In this document: in pieces, positions 9,991-21,157 of the stretch
How positions within the stretch are numbered: position 1 is the first letter of the stretch
How the letters are laid out: each line of letters starts with the position of its first letter
Assembly: GCA_009829735.1 (NCBI GenBank)
Contig: CM020620.1
Coordinates: 15,473,186 to 15,537,185, forward strand
Reading direction: 5' to 3'
DNA: 64,000 bases
Source: Pyropia yezoensis
Taxonomy: Eukaryota > Rhodophyta > Bangiophyceae > Bangiales > Bangiaceae
Program-made: the position numbers and the translations under genes
Notes under the pieces: generated by a model
Seen by the model: only the letters and a program-made list of their open reading frames with translations
What the model was told of the DNA's origin: nothing
Database searches by the model: none

Positions 9991-10459
9991 TGTGGCAGTA
10001 TTGACCCCCAGGTAGGGGGGCAACACGTGCCATGCAAGGGGCGGCAGGCCACTAGCCTGATCCGTTCCTCCCCCTGCATTTGGGTCCATATTCCCTAAGT
10101 TTGGGATAGTTAGCTTAGTAGTAAATCCAACTTGGATTTGAGGGTTTTCTGCATTTATCGTCTTGAATTTTCGTGTGGCCCGGTGGGCAGGTGCTGGGGT
10201 GGGAGATTCTGAGTGGCGAGATTCTGAGTGGACCCTGGGGGGATAAGGGGAGGGACAGCGGGGCTTGGCCCTGCGTCCCCGTCCCGACCAAGAAACTGTT
10301 GGACCACACACCATCCTCTTGTTTGTCCGTGGGGGGTTTGCCCCACAACAGGGACAGAGTGTGTGCGACTTGCACTTCTTCCGGTTCCCCCGACACGGGA
10401 GGCAGCCCTAGCACACCGCCCCAACTTGGGTGCCGTGTGTGCTAGTGGTTTTTGCCACA
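9991..10459 (+). repeat. 3' long terminal repeat (469 bp)
   Basis: It begins TGTGGCA after the polypurine tract and ends TGCCACA, a 7-bp terminal inversion with the TG...CA ends required by integrase. It contains a tandem duplication of GAGATTCTGAGTGG near 10200-10230 and a 17-bp dyad at 10123-10139. The right-hand target duplication would be the bases after 10459; the left copy lies outside the window. Confidence 0.85.
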
Positions 10460-10991
10460 GTCCCGTAAACAGACCGCTAGTCACCGCGCCGATGACCGCA
10501 CGCCACGAGGCCGTCTTAAAGAACCCGAGCGGCGGCCACAACTCACACATGGCCTCGGTCCACAGGGTTTAGGGATTAAGGTGGGGTTGGGATATGTGGG
10601 ATGGGTGGGGTTGGGATTCAGGTTGTTGCAATTGGGACGGGGTCAGCTCGACTTGCGCAGCAAGTCTAATGCGTTGGGGTGGGGTTGGACTGGTGCTGCC
10701 GAGCTGCTTCCGCCACAGGTGGCGCCAAAAAAGCGCGCCCATTTTGGGTGTGCGCCACCGCGCGCCGTGATGTGGCCGGGAATGGACGGGGCGGGCCGGG
10801 GGGTGCCCTGGGACGCCGCAGCCACCGGCCGACCGCCGCCATATCCACTGGGGTCGACCGCGTCGGCTGCGCCATGCTGTGGCACATGGTCTGGTGCTCT
10901 CGGCGGTTTTGCTTTGACTCTGCGGCACGGACGGACCGATTGCTCGTCGTGTGAGCACGTCGGGCGGTTGCTGCTGCTTTCCCACAGGGCC

Positions 10992-13900
10992 ATGGAGTGT
11001 TTTTCTGTGTATGGAGGGACCGAGAGCGACTCCTCTTCCTCCTTTGGCGACCTTGCCAACAATGGCGCCGATGGCGTCGCAGTGAGCAATGCGGATGGTC
11101 ATGGGAAGACCTCGGGGACCTTTCCGCTGTTCAAGAAGGAGCGCTCCGGAGCGTTCAGAGTACGTTAATGCGCGTTGTATCATTCTTCGGATACTGGCCG
11201 TTGTTGCCTGGGTGTTTCATCGAGGCGCACAGGAAGAATCTTACGTGCATGAGTGGTAATATATTGTCCTCTTTTTTGTCCCCTACCTTCCGTAGCGCGC
11301 GTTTCGTTTTTTCTGCCCCCCCACTCTGCCTCCCCCCCCCCCCGACCGGCAGATCAGCCAGCTCAAAACGGTCGGGCGCGTATCAATCTTGACGCTCAGT
11401 CCAGCACGCAGTATCTGTGCACCAGCGACAGCGGCGGCGCGCACGTACTGAACATGGGCGTCGTGGCGTGCAACAACTGGTTTAAGGACAGCGCCTTTAC
11501 GTGGGGGGTGCCCAAGAGCACGGATGACACCATTGCTCACATTGGCGGGAGATGCGATCCCTACTCCGTGCGAAAGCGCAGCTGCCAACCCCCCAACGTG
11601 TGTTCATTGATGGCATATTCGGTGGCGGACCTGGTCCATGAGGAAGTGAACTTTGAGCACACTACCTGGGTATCCGCGATGATTCTATGTGAGGACAACG
11701 ACTCGCCGGAACGCCGAGTGCACAAAACCACACTGTTCTGTTTTTTTTTCTTCTCCTTTTTGTGCTGTCATACAAGATGCGGTCGTGGTGTTGCATTGCC
11801 CATCTGCATGACTTTGGACCTGACCTGACCACTCATTCATGTTCCCCCTCGTGTTTTCATTTTTTATTCTGGTAGGCGTTTTACAAGACCGTACAGAAGA
11901 TGGAGTAAGGTGGATGTTCCTTCAAAGACAACGCGGGCTGCCCATGTGGAGGCGCGTCTGTGTGTGTCCCTCGCCGAGGCAGCCGGGGCGCTTGTCTTGG
12001 CCGCTCTGGTTGGCGCTCCGGCGACTTGCTCAAGAGGCATGGCGGGCACATGTTCACTGCTGTGCCCCACGGTGTGGACGACGAGAAGCTCTCCAAGTGG
12101 CTGGAGTCTGGAGTGGAGAAGGAGGAGCCTGGCGAAAGCTGCTGCTTTATTTCCAGTAAGCGGGTGAAGGACCGCTCGTGCAAGCGGCATGGCGGTCTTC
12201 TACTACGTATGCGACGGGCTGCTGGCGGCCAGTGCCCGGTGCGGGTGGAGGTGCACACCCGGATGCCGCTCCCCAAATCCGGGACCGTGCGGGTGATCGT
12301 CGTGCTCCGTGGCGTCCACTCCCGTATCTTTCCCGTCTGCAAGCCGAGCGGTGAGACGGTTCATAAGATTGTCGCCGATAATCCCTGCCTATCGATCCGG
12401 TATCTTCAGGTATGCGAATGTTACCTTAATGCTTTTTTGGTGTCTGGGTTTTTTTTTTCTATCGGGAATTGGTCTAGTGCCGACACAGGCAGTGGGCCCG
12501 TTTTTCCGAGGCATGGTTGCTGACTGGGAGAGCTCGTGACTTCGTCCGCTGCGCAGGCGGTGGAGCCGGTCGGCTGACAGACGGAGGGGGAGGGTAGATG
12601 GAGCGGCATTCATTTCGTGCCAGCACCTCGCTGACTGTAGAAACGGTTATTTTTATTGTGTTCTGTGGGAGCTGCCAACAGAGCGCGATCGCTGACGCGA
12701 GCGAGGGGGCCCCAGCCAGCAGCGAATTCGTGTGGAAGCTGCGCCACCATGCGTGCCTGGCGGCACATCCGTTTGGGCAGGACCTGTTAGGCGTCATGGA
12801 CCTGCGGCGCCGCAGTGGCAAGGAGCATCCTTACGTCAAGTCCTTCATCGACAGGGACGACTTCACCTTCGTGGTCTTGCAGAACGAGGAGCAGGCACGC
12901 TTGTCAGGAAAGCTACGCCAATACGAAGCGGACTCTACGCTTGAGGTGGTTGCCCCTGGAGCGGCAAAGGATGGCTTCGCAGCTGAAACCGTCGCCAGCT
13001 CCGGCAAGCGGGCCTTCGACTGGAATCAGTTCTCCATTGTGTACGTTGCAATCGACCATCTTGGGAGACACATGGCGTTCTTTAATTCTTATTCTTCGCG
13101 GGCGCGGTTTTGACTCACCATGCATACCAGCTCTATCTATCTTTCATTTCTTGCTTTTGATCCATTTCTGTCCATGCAGTGCATTCGTTCCGTCTATGAA
13201 CCGGGCCGTTACGCTGTTTCGCGCCATAGTAATAGGCACGATAACGGCCGTTGTAAGAGACATTGCTTGAGACTTTCCTTGCGTCCGCGGGCGCCAGCGG
13301 GCTGGTCGCGCCCGCTGGGGTACGCGCGGAATAGAGGAGGCACCCGGGGGGCGGGCGCAACACGCCGTTCGTGTCCATCACCATGGACTTTGAGACTACC
13401 CAGCACAACGGCTTCTTCTAGCCCATGAGCCGCGTTTTTGGCGGCCAACCCTCGTACTACTTTGGCCGCGCCATTGGCTGTGGCGTGCACTACAAGCACT
13501 TCTTGCTGCAACGTGTTGCCAACAACGTGCGGCATGAGTTCTTTGTGCGAATGATGGCATTCAGGGACGCAGAGGGCGACGGGGGGATGGACGCCGTGCG
13601 TCAGAAGCTGGAACAGCTGAGGTTGGACCGTATCAACGCTCTTGAGGGAGACCGAGCTCACGTGATTCAATGGCTGCTGCGGACACGGGCGGCCCTGCCG
13701 GCCGCAATTTCCAAGGCCAGTGGGGCCTTGGTGCTGACAGGGATGCTTGCCAGCAGCAACAACACCAATCGCTGCGAGGCCCTCAACCGGCAGGCCAAGC
13801 ACATCATCAATGAGAGTGGATCGAGGACGTTGCTGGAGGTGATTGAAGCGCTGTCCGATTTTGACAAGCGCACGATGGCTGCCGCATCGGTAAGCCCAGA

Positions 13901-14042
13901 CGCCAGCACGCACGTGTCTGACCAAGTGGCCCGCAAGAGCAAGGGCATCGCACGGAATCAGAGCACCAATGCGGTTCCCGCGCACAGTCTTGGGGGCTTT
14001 CACCATGCTCACGAAGGCATTGCTCATAAAAGGGCGCTGTAA
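10992..14042 (+). pseudogene. Mutator-like (MULE) transposase gene, intron-containing and decayed
   Basis: The coding segments lie in successive frames separated by plausible GT-AG introns: 10992-11159 (donor GTACGT), from ~11358, ~11928-12409 (donor GTATGC after CTTCAG), ~12600-13111 and ~13340-14042. The segment at 11930-12409 contains a FLYWCH/WRKY-GCM1-like finger (CKRH, GGQCPVRV, LRGVHSR). The last segment has the MULE signature VSITMDFE with the second catalytic Asp, GCGVHYKHFLLQRV with the C-H motif, and NNTNRCEALNRQAK with the catalytic Glu. An in-frame TAG at 13419-13421 lies between the Asp and C-H motifs, so the copy is probably dead. I cannot define terminal repeats. Confidence 0.6.
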
Positions 14043-15034
14043 AAGTACTAAAACAGTGCACCCGAAGGGACGGAGCGCAACAAAAGAAGAGAGCAAGTGG
14101 AGGTTACGGATAGGTCAGAGACGAGGAAGATGCTGTTAAAAACGGAAAGAAAAACAAAAAATAAAAGCGAGTCAAGTAGGGCACGATGCAAGAGCAGGGA
14201 GAGTGCAAACCAGGAAAGCAACAGCAGCCATGAGAAGCACAAGACAGGTAGGGCACGAACAGAATAAGAGGTATCGGGAGGTAGCGACAGAGATCACCGA
14301 GGGCGCCGGTTTAGGGGAAGCAGGGTCGTGGTCCGACCCAGCCGGGCATGACAAACGAAAGCGAGAATAACGACGGCAACGAGAGGAGAGAGAATCTGGC
14401 AGTCAGTGTCCGAGCGGAGGAAACAGCGCGTGGAGTGGCCCTTGGGTCGGCGGTGGAGCAACCAGCAGGTGGGAACACAGTCAGACAGGTACAAAGCAGA
14501 GGGCATAGGAACAGGCGCGTCGATGGGCTAGGGGGCGCAAGCGGCGCAAGGAAGCTGCGGGCCGGCACTCACAGTCGTACAGGTAGAAGTGAAGAGGCAG
14601 GAGCCAGGAGGCAATCGTGACAGGGAGACAGAATGGGGCACAATCGACAAGACGGGAGCACGGTCGGGTGACGATGCGCCGCACGCGGCAGGAGCACAGC
14701 TACAGACAGGGCACCGGCGGCATTAGCGGGCGTGCGGGAGGCCGGTGTGGGTGCCTGGAGATGGCCCTAGCGACTCAAGCGGAGGGGGGTGCGATAGTGG
14801 ACACCCACATGCGACGCTGCCAATGAATCGCTCCCTACCCTCGGGGGGAGGGTGGCAGGGACACAGGCCGGCTCACGCGGCGCGGCGCGGGGAAGACGAA
14901 CGGGGGGCGGATGGCTGTGAAGCAGATAGGCACGTACGGCGCGGCGGCAACAAATAAGCGGGTGGTGCAGGGAGCACACATGTGCGCACATTCCGGCGGC
15001 AGCGAGATGCGCTCCCTGACAGGGAGGTTCCACG
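14043..15034. other. Intergenic, no gene recognised
   Basis: A relatively purine-rich plus strand with A-rich runs near 14140-14165. It has several short open frames without domains. It may include the 3' end of the MULE. Confidence 0.4.
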
Positions 15035-15360
15035 GTGTGCGAGGGTGCCGCGGGGGGGGGGCGGCGGCGCGCGCCAGACAGGGGGGTGTCGCGGGGGGGC
15101 GGCGGCGCGCGCGCTGGTGCGGCGGCGGGGGGGTGGCGTCCCCCTCCGCGCGCGGTGGCGCGCGGCGGGTGGGGGGGGGGCGGCTCCCTCCGCGCGCGGT
15201 GGCGTGCGGCGTGGAGGGCGGGGGGGCGGGGGGGGGGCGGCCCCCCCCGCGCGCGGTGGCGTGCGGCGGGGAGGGGGAGGGTGGGAGGGGGGGGCGGCCC
15301 CCCCCGCCCGCGCGGAGGCGGGGCGCGCGCGCGCGTGGAGGGGCGCGCCCCGAGATCCAA
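15035..15360. repeat. G-rich minisatellite, unit about 55-60 bp
   Basis: Repeats of GCGCGCGGTGGCGTGCGGCG-type blocks are separated by G-runs of 7-11 bases. The G-runs on one strand could form quadruplexes. The long Arg/Gly or Pro/Ala open frames across it are artefacts of the repeat. Confidence 0.75.
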
Positions 15361-16574
15361 ACCCCACCCGACCGGGGCCAGGCATCCCAGCCCCACCCGT
15401 GCCCATTTTACAGATGCAAGTCACTCGATGCAAGTCACTCCACTGAATACACCGAAGCGGTCCCAACCCCACCCGTCAGGATCTGTTCCAACCCCACCTT
15501 CGTAGCAGGCCCGCTCGTCACCGCGGCAAGGCATCCGACCGGGAGAGGTGTCCACGTCGACGTGCAGCCATGATCCCGTCCGCTTGTAAGCAGGCGGCAC
15601 ACCGACGGCTCCTGGAGTAACAAGGGCTGGGAGTGGGGTTGGTCAAGTGGGAATGGGTGCGAGGAAAGGGGCAGCCAGGGGCGCGTGCGGCGGGAGGGTG
15701 GAGTCGGCGATGGTGAAAAAGGATGGTGGACAAGCTGGGAAGACCACACCGCTGGCGACAGCTGTGGTGGAGCAAGAGGGGAGGTATGACTCCGCTTCAT
15801 GCCTCGGCCAACTAGAAGGCGGAACACGCACCATGTGGCTGGCCTCGCTCGGGACATGCAAGGAAATTTCTCTTTCAAGACTGCGGCCCTGGACGGCCCC
15901 TGTGCGTGCAAAACGGAAATTTCACGTACGTTTCCATACGTGTCTGCAAACTCGACATCCCTACCTGTGTCCTTGGGACAAAATTGTTGACAAGCCTTTT
16001 GTATGTGTCTCTGGGCCACTGAGAGGAGTCCACGTAGGCATGAAAAGAAGGTGTAAAGAAAACCCAGGATGCGCACCCTAACTAGTTTTTCTTTTTTAGG
16101 CGTGTGCCGTCACCACACGGTAGGCTTCGGTAAAGTTGAAACTAGACATGTGTTTATCACGCCCAGCACGTGATGTAAAGTTACGCATTTTCCGTGATCT
16201 CATTCGTGATTTCGCACGTGTTCACTCGTCACGCCCAGGCCGCAAAGCACGCCCAGTTAAGATAGCCTCCTTCCAGTGATCTGGCTCTGGTACCCCGTAA
16301 AGCGACGTGCAGCTCGAACGATATGGTACGCTGCACAAAAATGATACATCGAGCGCACTTTTCTCAAGCCGCCGAGAACCTTCGGGCCACGGGTCTGCGC
16401 CAATCAGGTGCCTTCACGGTATGACCCGGTGTTACGGGCCCAACAAGGGGCGCGGTGGATCCCATCCGGGAAACCGCAGAAGCGTGCTCATCCAGCGGGA
16501 CAGGCGGAGGGGGGCACGCTCGGTGGGGGGGCAGCGACACGGGGGGTGGGGCTGGTGCCGTGGTCGGCGTCGAC
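15361..16574. other. Intergenic, no gene recognised
   Basis: Mixed composition. A comparatively AT-rich patch at about 15840-16330 contains several CACGTG-like and ACGTGTTC-like words. I see no domain-bearing open frame. Confidence 0.4.
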
Positions 16575-17080
16575 GACGGTGGGGACATCGACGACGGCGA
16601 CGGCGACGGCAACGGCAACGACGGCGACGGCGACGGCGACGGGAACGGAAGCGGCGGCGGCAGCGGCGGCAGCGGCGGCGGCGGCGGCGGCGGCGGCGGC
16701 TGCGGCGGCGGTCACGGCGGCAAGGACAGCGACGGCGAAGAGGTCGGCGGCGGCGACGACGAAGAGTTTGCGGGGCGGGGGAGGGAGAAGACGGCCGCGG
16801 CGACTGCGACGGCGACGGTACGGGTGGAGTCGGTTGCGACCGCGGGCGCGGTAGTCGAGGAGGTGGTGGCCGTCGCCCCGCGAGTGCCGTTGCCCGCGGT
16901 GGCGGCCACCCCGCATACCGAGGTGCCTGTGAAGCAAGCCGCAGCGGCCGACGCGGCGTCGGTCGTGACCGCGGCGGTGGCGATGGCGACGGCGGCCTCC
17001 GCGGCGGGGGCCGACGCGGCGGCGGCGGCGACCAACGCCTACATGGCGGTCTGGGCGGCCGCCGCGGCGGCCGCCTAGGC
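16575..17080 (+). repeat. GAC/GGC/GCG trinucleotide array
   Basis: Five hundred bases of interrupted GGC, GAC and GCG triplets. In one plus frame it encodes Asp/Gly then Ala runs within an open frame from 16455 to 17078 (207 codons starting MDPIRETAEACSS). That frame could be a low-complexity protein but has no domain, so I treat it as a repeat. Confidence 0.6.
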
Positions 17081-19264
17081 GGCCGTGACGGCGGGCAGGC
17101 CTCAGGCGGCTGTGGCGACGTGTTTTGGAGAGGGTAGTGGCGGCGAGAGTGTTTAGCGGGGGAGGGGAGTGGGCGGCAGGCGGTCGCGTGGACGTTTTGG
17201 TGTGGTGGGAGCAGGCAACTGGCGACTGTGGCTACGTTTTCTCGGGGGGGGCAATGGTGGCGCAGGTGTCTGGGGGAGTGAAGGGGAGGGGGGCAGGCGG
17301 CCGCGGGGACGGTTACAGGGAGAGGGTGGGCGGACGATGGTGGCGCTTCGTGAGGGGGGGGCCAGTCGGTGGGACGGCGAGGTCGGTGTTTGGGCTGAGG
17401 GGTGTGGTGGCGGCAGCCGCGCTTGGGCCGCAGGGAGAGCGTTTTAAGGGGCGGTTGCGTCCGTTTTTGGCGAGGGGCGGGAAGGGGACGTTGATTGCTT
17501 CGTTGAGGGGAGTCCGGTCACGCGCGGAGGCGGGGTTGGTGTTTGGGCGCGAACATCTGCGGCGATGGCGAGAGAATCGATAGCTGGATGGGGGTGCGGG
17601 GTTCCGGTTCGTCTGCGTGAGGGTAAGACGGGCGGGGTGAAGTCACTGTTACACCTGGAGTGGAGTGGGCGGCGGCGGCTGTAGTGGTGGTGGTGCTTGC
17701 GCCACAGCGCCGGTGCCCGCGCCTGCGCAGGCTTTTTTTTTTTCTGTTGCGGCCGCAGGGGGTCGGGCGCGGCGGCACCGATGGGCAGGAGGGATATGCA
17801 CGGCTGGGTACTTCTGCTCTAGCGGGAGGGGGGAGAATCGGGTGTTGGATTGGCACAAGGTATTGTGGGGACCGACTTGGAGTGGGCCTCGGGATGGGCG
17901 GGGGCGGTCAGCCCGACAAGCTAAAAAGCACCAAGGCTTTTCGTGCACTTGCGCCTCTTGTCACATGAACCATGCCCCCCCCCCCCACGCCCCACATGCG
18001 CGCGACGTCTTCCCCCCTGCTCCCTGGGGCCGCGCACTGTTAGCGCCTACGCACCCATCTGGGCACACCCCCCCGCACCGCGCTCCGTTCGCCGAAGGTG
18101 GACCCGCCCAAGTCCCCGCATGAGGGACCGTCGCGGAGGGTAGAGGGCTGGGGGGGGTTGTCTCCCCGAGGTGCCTGGACCAGGAGAGGGGAACAGGAGA
18201 GGCAGGTAGGGGGGAAACTGCCTCATGAGGAGGTGTGCGGGGCACCTGCCGATCGTGCCCGAAAGGGCATGGTACACATGTGTACCAGGCTTCTTCGTGG
18301 ACCAATCAAACGAGCCCATGACATGGAAAATTTACCCCACGAACGTCCCTCTCAAGAACCGGGACTCGGGCACGGAAAAGTATTCTCAAAACAATGGCCT
18401 CCTGGTGCCCCCCGGCTCTTCCCCAAAACCGACCTCCCCTCTTCCATGCCTCAGCTAGGACATGGGCCCGGTCCGACCCCCGAGACGAGCAAGACAATCC
18501 GAAAAGGCAGTCCCCATTTCAGGGTCGCAAGCAACCGGTCCACCCAGGGTGTCCCTGAGAGCGGTGCACCAGCCAGGAGACCCAGGAACCTCATGAGTTC
18601 GCATGGACCTCTGTGATCCTTCTGTCAGCATAGCGGCCGTGGACCTCGTCACAGCCGGTGTCCTGCCCGGGCCCGAGCGGAGAAGAAGAGCGATGTATCT
18701 TTTTTGTGCAACGTACCATAGCGAGAAAAAAAAATCATACGTAATCAAGAGGAGCTCATATCGCACGTGGTGATGTAGGTCGCGACCATTCCCCTCCAGG
18801 CAGCCTGGCTCCAGGTGCCCGTTTGTGTCTCTCTTGCACGTCTCTCTGCTCTTTTGTGGGTGTCGGAGGGACTTGTCAGCCACTGAGATGCGCCCGATCC
18901 CACTGTAGGGCACTCCCCGGGCGTGCTGCACAATCCTATCTAAATTTAGGCATGTAGGTACCTAAATAGACCTGGGTGTGCTGCGGGCCGCTCGTTAACA
19001 GGTGCTGCTAAGGTCGGTCGATTCTATTGGCCAGATGAATCTAGAATCTAATGTGAGCATGGCACCCTACGCATATGCTGACAGGTGGGGATGGTGGTGC
19101 CACTTCATGGGGGGAGACGGCCGCACCCGCGCGGCGCGGGTGGGTGCAGCGCCGGGAAGTGCGGAGCTGTTTCCACGGGGGGTCACGCCTAGTTAAGATG
19201 TGCAGCCGGGGTTTCTTTACACCAGCCTTTTCAAAGAACGTGCAGCCTTGTAAGTGGCTGAGAA

Positions 19265-19297
19265 GAAAATTGGGGTTTTTTCATGACCCCAATTTTC
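19265..19297. repeat. Perfect 12-bp hairpin
   Basis: GAAAATTGGGGT and its reverse complement ACCCCAATTTTC are separated by 9 bases. It resembles a terminator stem but has no gene context; it could also be the end or core of a small foldback element. Confidence 0.6.
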
Positions 19298-19864
19298 ACC
19301 CCACGCCACAGAGGCCGTGACGGACGGTCGGGCGCAGCCCCGGTGACGCGGCCACCCAGATCTTGCGCATAAGTGTGTCCCCGCGATTGAATCTATCCCA
19401 CCCCTTGCACGACATTTCCACCCCTCCCCCCCCTCCTCCCGTCGTCTTGCCGCCTCCCCCTCCAACCCCCCCCCCGCCGGGGTCTGAAGGTGACAGCCCT
19501 TCCCCCATCAAAAACTCCATTCCTGTCGCTGTTACCCCGGGCATTCTCAGACATCTCTGAGATGCCCCGGGGAAGCGTCTGCAGGTGTACTATGAGGGTC
19601 GACAAGCCTCCGAGATGCAGAGGACCGTACATCCGCCACAGGTGGTAGTGTCACAGCCATGGGGGGACCGCACCTCCCCCGAGACGTGAAAAGACGCCCC
19701 CTGCGCCGGGCCCACCCCTGTTTGACCTCGCCAACCTCGGGTGTGACCGGTTAGTGAGCCTTTGGGGGGTGTGCCGAGCGAGGGTGGGGCCCTTTGGGCG
19801 CTGTGCGAGGGGATGAGGCGGGGTGGGTGGCACTTCACCAAGGTGTGGTGTTTCGTTCCGTCAG

Positions 19865-19882
19865 CCGTTCTTTGAAGAACGG
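19865..19882. repeat. 8-bp hairpin with 2-base loop
   Basis: CCGTTCTT, loop TG, AAGAACGG. A related word, TTCAAAGAACG, occurs at ~19227. Confidence 0.45.
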
Positions 19883-21157
19883 TTGACTCTCCACCATGCA
19901 TTCTTTTCCATTCTTTTCTATTCTCACCTGCCCCGCACGGCCGCGACAACGGGTGCCGGTGAACACGTGTACATTCTTCAACTTCCTGTGGCCCAAAGGA
20001 AGAAAAAGACCTGACACCTCGCTCTTGAGCCAATGCGGTGACAGAATTGCCTCTCAGAGCGATCGAATTGATCTTTGTCGGCCGATGAGGAGACGAGGCA
20101 GCCCGTGAAACCCAGGCTGCACACGCGCCCTCTTCACTAGGCGTGGGGTGGGGGTGTCGGGCACCCACCTGCCCTGTCACCCAGCCACTAGCGGCTGGGT
20201 AGCGCGCTACGGCCAAGACAAGGACGGGTGGGCGGGTGACCAACAGCTGCCGGCGGGCGCGGCCGGCACGGCGGGGGTGGGTGGATCAGCAGCATGTTCG
20301 CTGAGCGGACCGCGCCGGCCGCGGGGCCGCGCCCTCCACCCCCCCCGGGCGGGGGGGTGGGAGGGGGAGGAAAGGGCCGCCCCGTGTGGAAGGGCTGGGA
20401 GGGGCTGGTGCTCGCGCCGCTGTATCCTCACTTTTGTACCTATCGCATTGACATCTGAGCGAAGGGGGGGATGGGGGCGCGTGCACACCTCACCCCCGCT
20501 GAGTTTGATGTGTGGCGGGTTGGGCAGACGGCTCCCGCTGGGGGTGGGTGGGGCGGCAGACGGTCCCGCGCCGCGTGGACGCCCCCAGACGTGCGCCGCC
20601 TGGGTCGACGGCCTCCCCCTGGGTAGAGTGGGGGGAGGGGGGAGCGCGCCGTCTCCCGCGGGGTCACCTACGCGATTCTTCAGCTGGGAAGTGGAATCCT
20701 CACCCCCCCGACCGTGATGGGGACCACGGGAAGGGGGGGGGGGGGGTGGCAGATGGCGACGATGGTGGCTACCCGGTTGGCGCATAAAGGCGACGCCCCG
20801 CGGCAGCCTCTGCCGCGGAGATGGGCGGGGAGGGCGACCACGGCAACGCTGTCACGGGCGGCTCGGTGGGCATAGCGCAGGACTCCCGTTGCGGTCGTCC
20901 CCACCCGCCAGCGCCCACTGCTGGGTTCACGGAAGCCGCTCCCTTCCCCCCCCCCCCCCCCCTGCCCCCCACATCACCGGACCAAGGCCAAGGACAGCCG
21001 CTTGGCAGACCGTCAGGCAGGCGGGTTGGCCCCCCGCTCTTCACCTAGTGTTTCTCTTCCCATCATCCACCCCCCCGACTCTTCCCGGCTCTGCTTTGCC
21101 GATTGACCTCTTGTGTCTGCCCCCACCCCCCGCCCTTTGTTTCTCTTCCGAAGCAGG

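Larger units (their letters stand above)
1..10459 (+). mobile_element. Ty3/gypsy chromovirus LTR retrotransposon, 5' end outside window, split by a nested DNA transposon
   Basis: The element runs off the left edge of the window, so the 5' LTR, primer-binding site, gag and protease are not seen. Visible in order: the protease-RT linker and start of reverse transcriptase, the nested piggyBac-type insertion (765-4940), the rest of RT, RNase H, integrase and a C-terminal chromodomain, an antisense ORF, a polypurine tract and the 3' LTR. RT followed by RNase H, integrase and a terminal chromodomain is the Ty3/gypsy chromovirus order. No stop or frameshift is visible in pol apart from the insertion, so the copy looks fairly young. 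Confidence 0.93.
17081..21157. other. Long intergenic region, no gene recognised
   Basis: Four kilobases with many long G- or C-runs and overlapping low-complexity frames. Local features are a polypyrimidine run near 17735, an AT-rich patch at ~18930-18980 with a CTAAATTTAG palindrome, a strong hairpin at 19265-19297 and a smaller one at 19865-19882. Nothing is supported as coding. Confidence 0.4.

Noticed and set aside
16455-17078. 207-codon Asp/Gly/Ala frame as a gene
   Set aside because: Almost wholly trinucleotide array; kept only as a repeat.
18934-18975. Inverted TTTAGG/CCTAAA words as telomere-like repeats
   Set aside because: Only one copy of each, no tandem array.
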